Part shown: positions 5,643 through 5,750 of the stretch, one piece after another
Numbering within the stretch: position 1 is the stretch's first letter
Layout of the letters: each line of letters opens with the position of its first letter
From: Vulcanisaeta distributa
Lineage (GTDB): Archaea > Thermoproteota > Thermoprotei > Thermoproteales > Thermocladiaceae
Assembly: GCA_002506645.1 (NCBI GenBank)
Contig: DAXY01000048.1
Span: 6,145 to 11,894, forward strand
Length of the DNA: 5,750 nt
Direction of reading: 5' to 3'
Position numbers and translations under genes: made by a program
Notes under the pieces: generated by a model
Database searches by the model: none
What the model saw: the letters and a program-made list of their open reading frames with translations, nothing else
What the model was told of the DNA's origin: nothing

Positions 5643-5750
5643 CTACTTATAAGCATTGACCTCCAGCGCCTTAATCATTAGCCAAAGCACGTAATTGACG
5701 GGAGCGTCCACACCAACCTCCCTACCCCTAGCCACTATGGCGCCGTTTAT
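5643..5750 (-). CDS. panE: Ketopantoate reductase, C-terminal tail (rest outside window)
   Basis: The last 35 codons of a minus-strand gene enter from the right edge and end at TAG (5645-5643). The peptide starts INGAIVARGREVGV and continues with DAPVNYVLWLMIKALE before NAYK. The pattern NGAIV..GR..GV..PVN..L..L.KALE is the characteristic C-terminal helix region of 2-dehydropantoate 2-reductase (PanE/ApbA family), which reduces ketopantoate to pantoate with NADPH, the step after PanB. The N-terminal Rossmann domain and the catalytic lysine lie outside the window. It is co-directional with cobT, 20 bp upstream of it. Identification rests on a short tail, but nearby panB strengthens it. Other members of the 6-phosphogluconate dehydrogenase-like superfamily are less likely. 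Confidence 0.8.
   Translation of the reverse strand: MNGAIVARGREVGVDAPVNYVLWLMIKALEVNAYK
5644..5654 (-). promoter_or_regulatory. TATA box of cobT, inside the panE 3' end
   Basis: The minus strand reads GCTTATAAGTA, with CTTATAAG at 5646-5653 centred about 27 nt before the cobT ATG at 5622. This matches leaderless spacing and equals that of the aminotransferase promoter. The box overlaps the last codons and the TAG stop of panE. CTTATAAG is itself palindromic, so the orientation comes from the downstream ATG. Confidence 0.6.

Overview
The window looks like part of a hyperthermophilic crenarchaeal chromosome, probably of the Thermoproteales type (Vulcanisaeta, Caldivirga, Thermocladium or Thermoproteus relatives). 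The support is very tight gene packing, AGG as the dominant arginine codon, frequent GTG starts, TATA boxes about 25-28 nt upstream of start codons as in leaderless transcripts, and archaeal versions of PanB and CobT. The species assignment is inference; there is no rRNA or marker gene. I see no mobile element, CRISPR array, tRNA, rRNA or sign of recent gene transfer.

Layout from left to right: (1) the C-terminal three quarters of threonine synthase on the + strand, cut by the left edge; (2) converging on it, a two-gene minus-strand operon in which a class V aminotransferase (alanine-glyoxylate/serine-pyruvate type) is followed by an APC-family amino acid permease, joined by an ATGA stop/start overlap; (3) a divergent control region of about 180 bp (3505-3685) carrying two TATA boxes and several palindromes, including a perfect 18-bp one upstream of panB; (4) panB on the + strand; (5) converging on panB, an archaeal CobT-type phosphoribosyltransferase on the minus strand; (6) at the right edge on the minus strand, the last 35 codons of a gene that reads as ketopantoate reductase (panE). 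The longest gene-free stretch is the divergent control region, described in the entries.

PanB and PanE catalyse consecutive steps from alpha-ketoisovalerate to pantoate, the precursor of coenzyme A, so the right half is a pantoate locus with cobT embedded in it. The left half handles amino acids: threonine formation, transamination and uptake. A link between the halves is possible, because the aminotransferase could make glycine or feed serine metabolism and so supply the one-carbon unit PanB uses, but the sequence only shows that the two genes share a divergent promoter region.

I do not see a wholly new system. The most useful observations are the unlabelled panE tail, the promoter of cobT placed inside the end of panE, the palindromic operator candidates in the divergent region, the panB start that should move 18 nt downstream, and the hairpin between the convergent panB and cobT ends.
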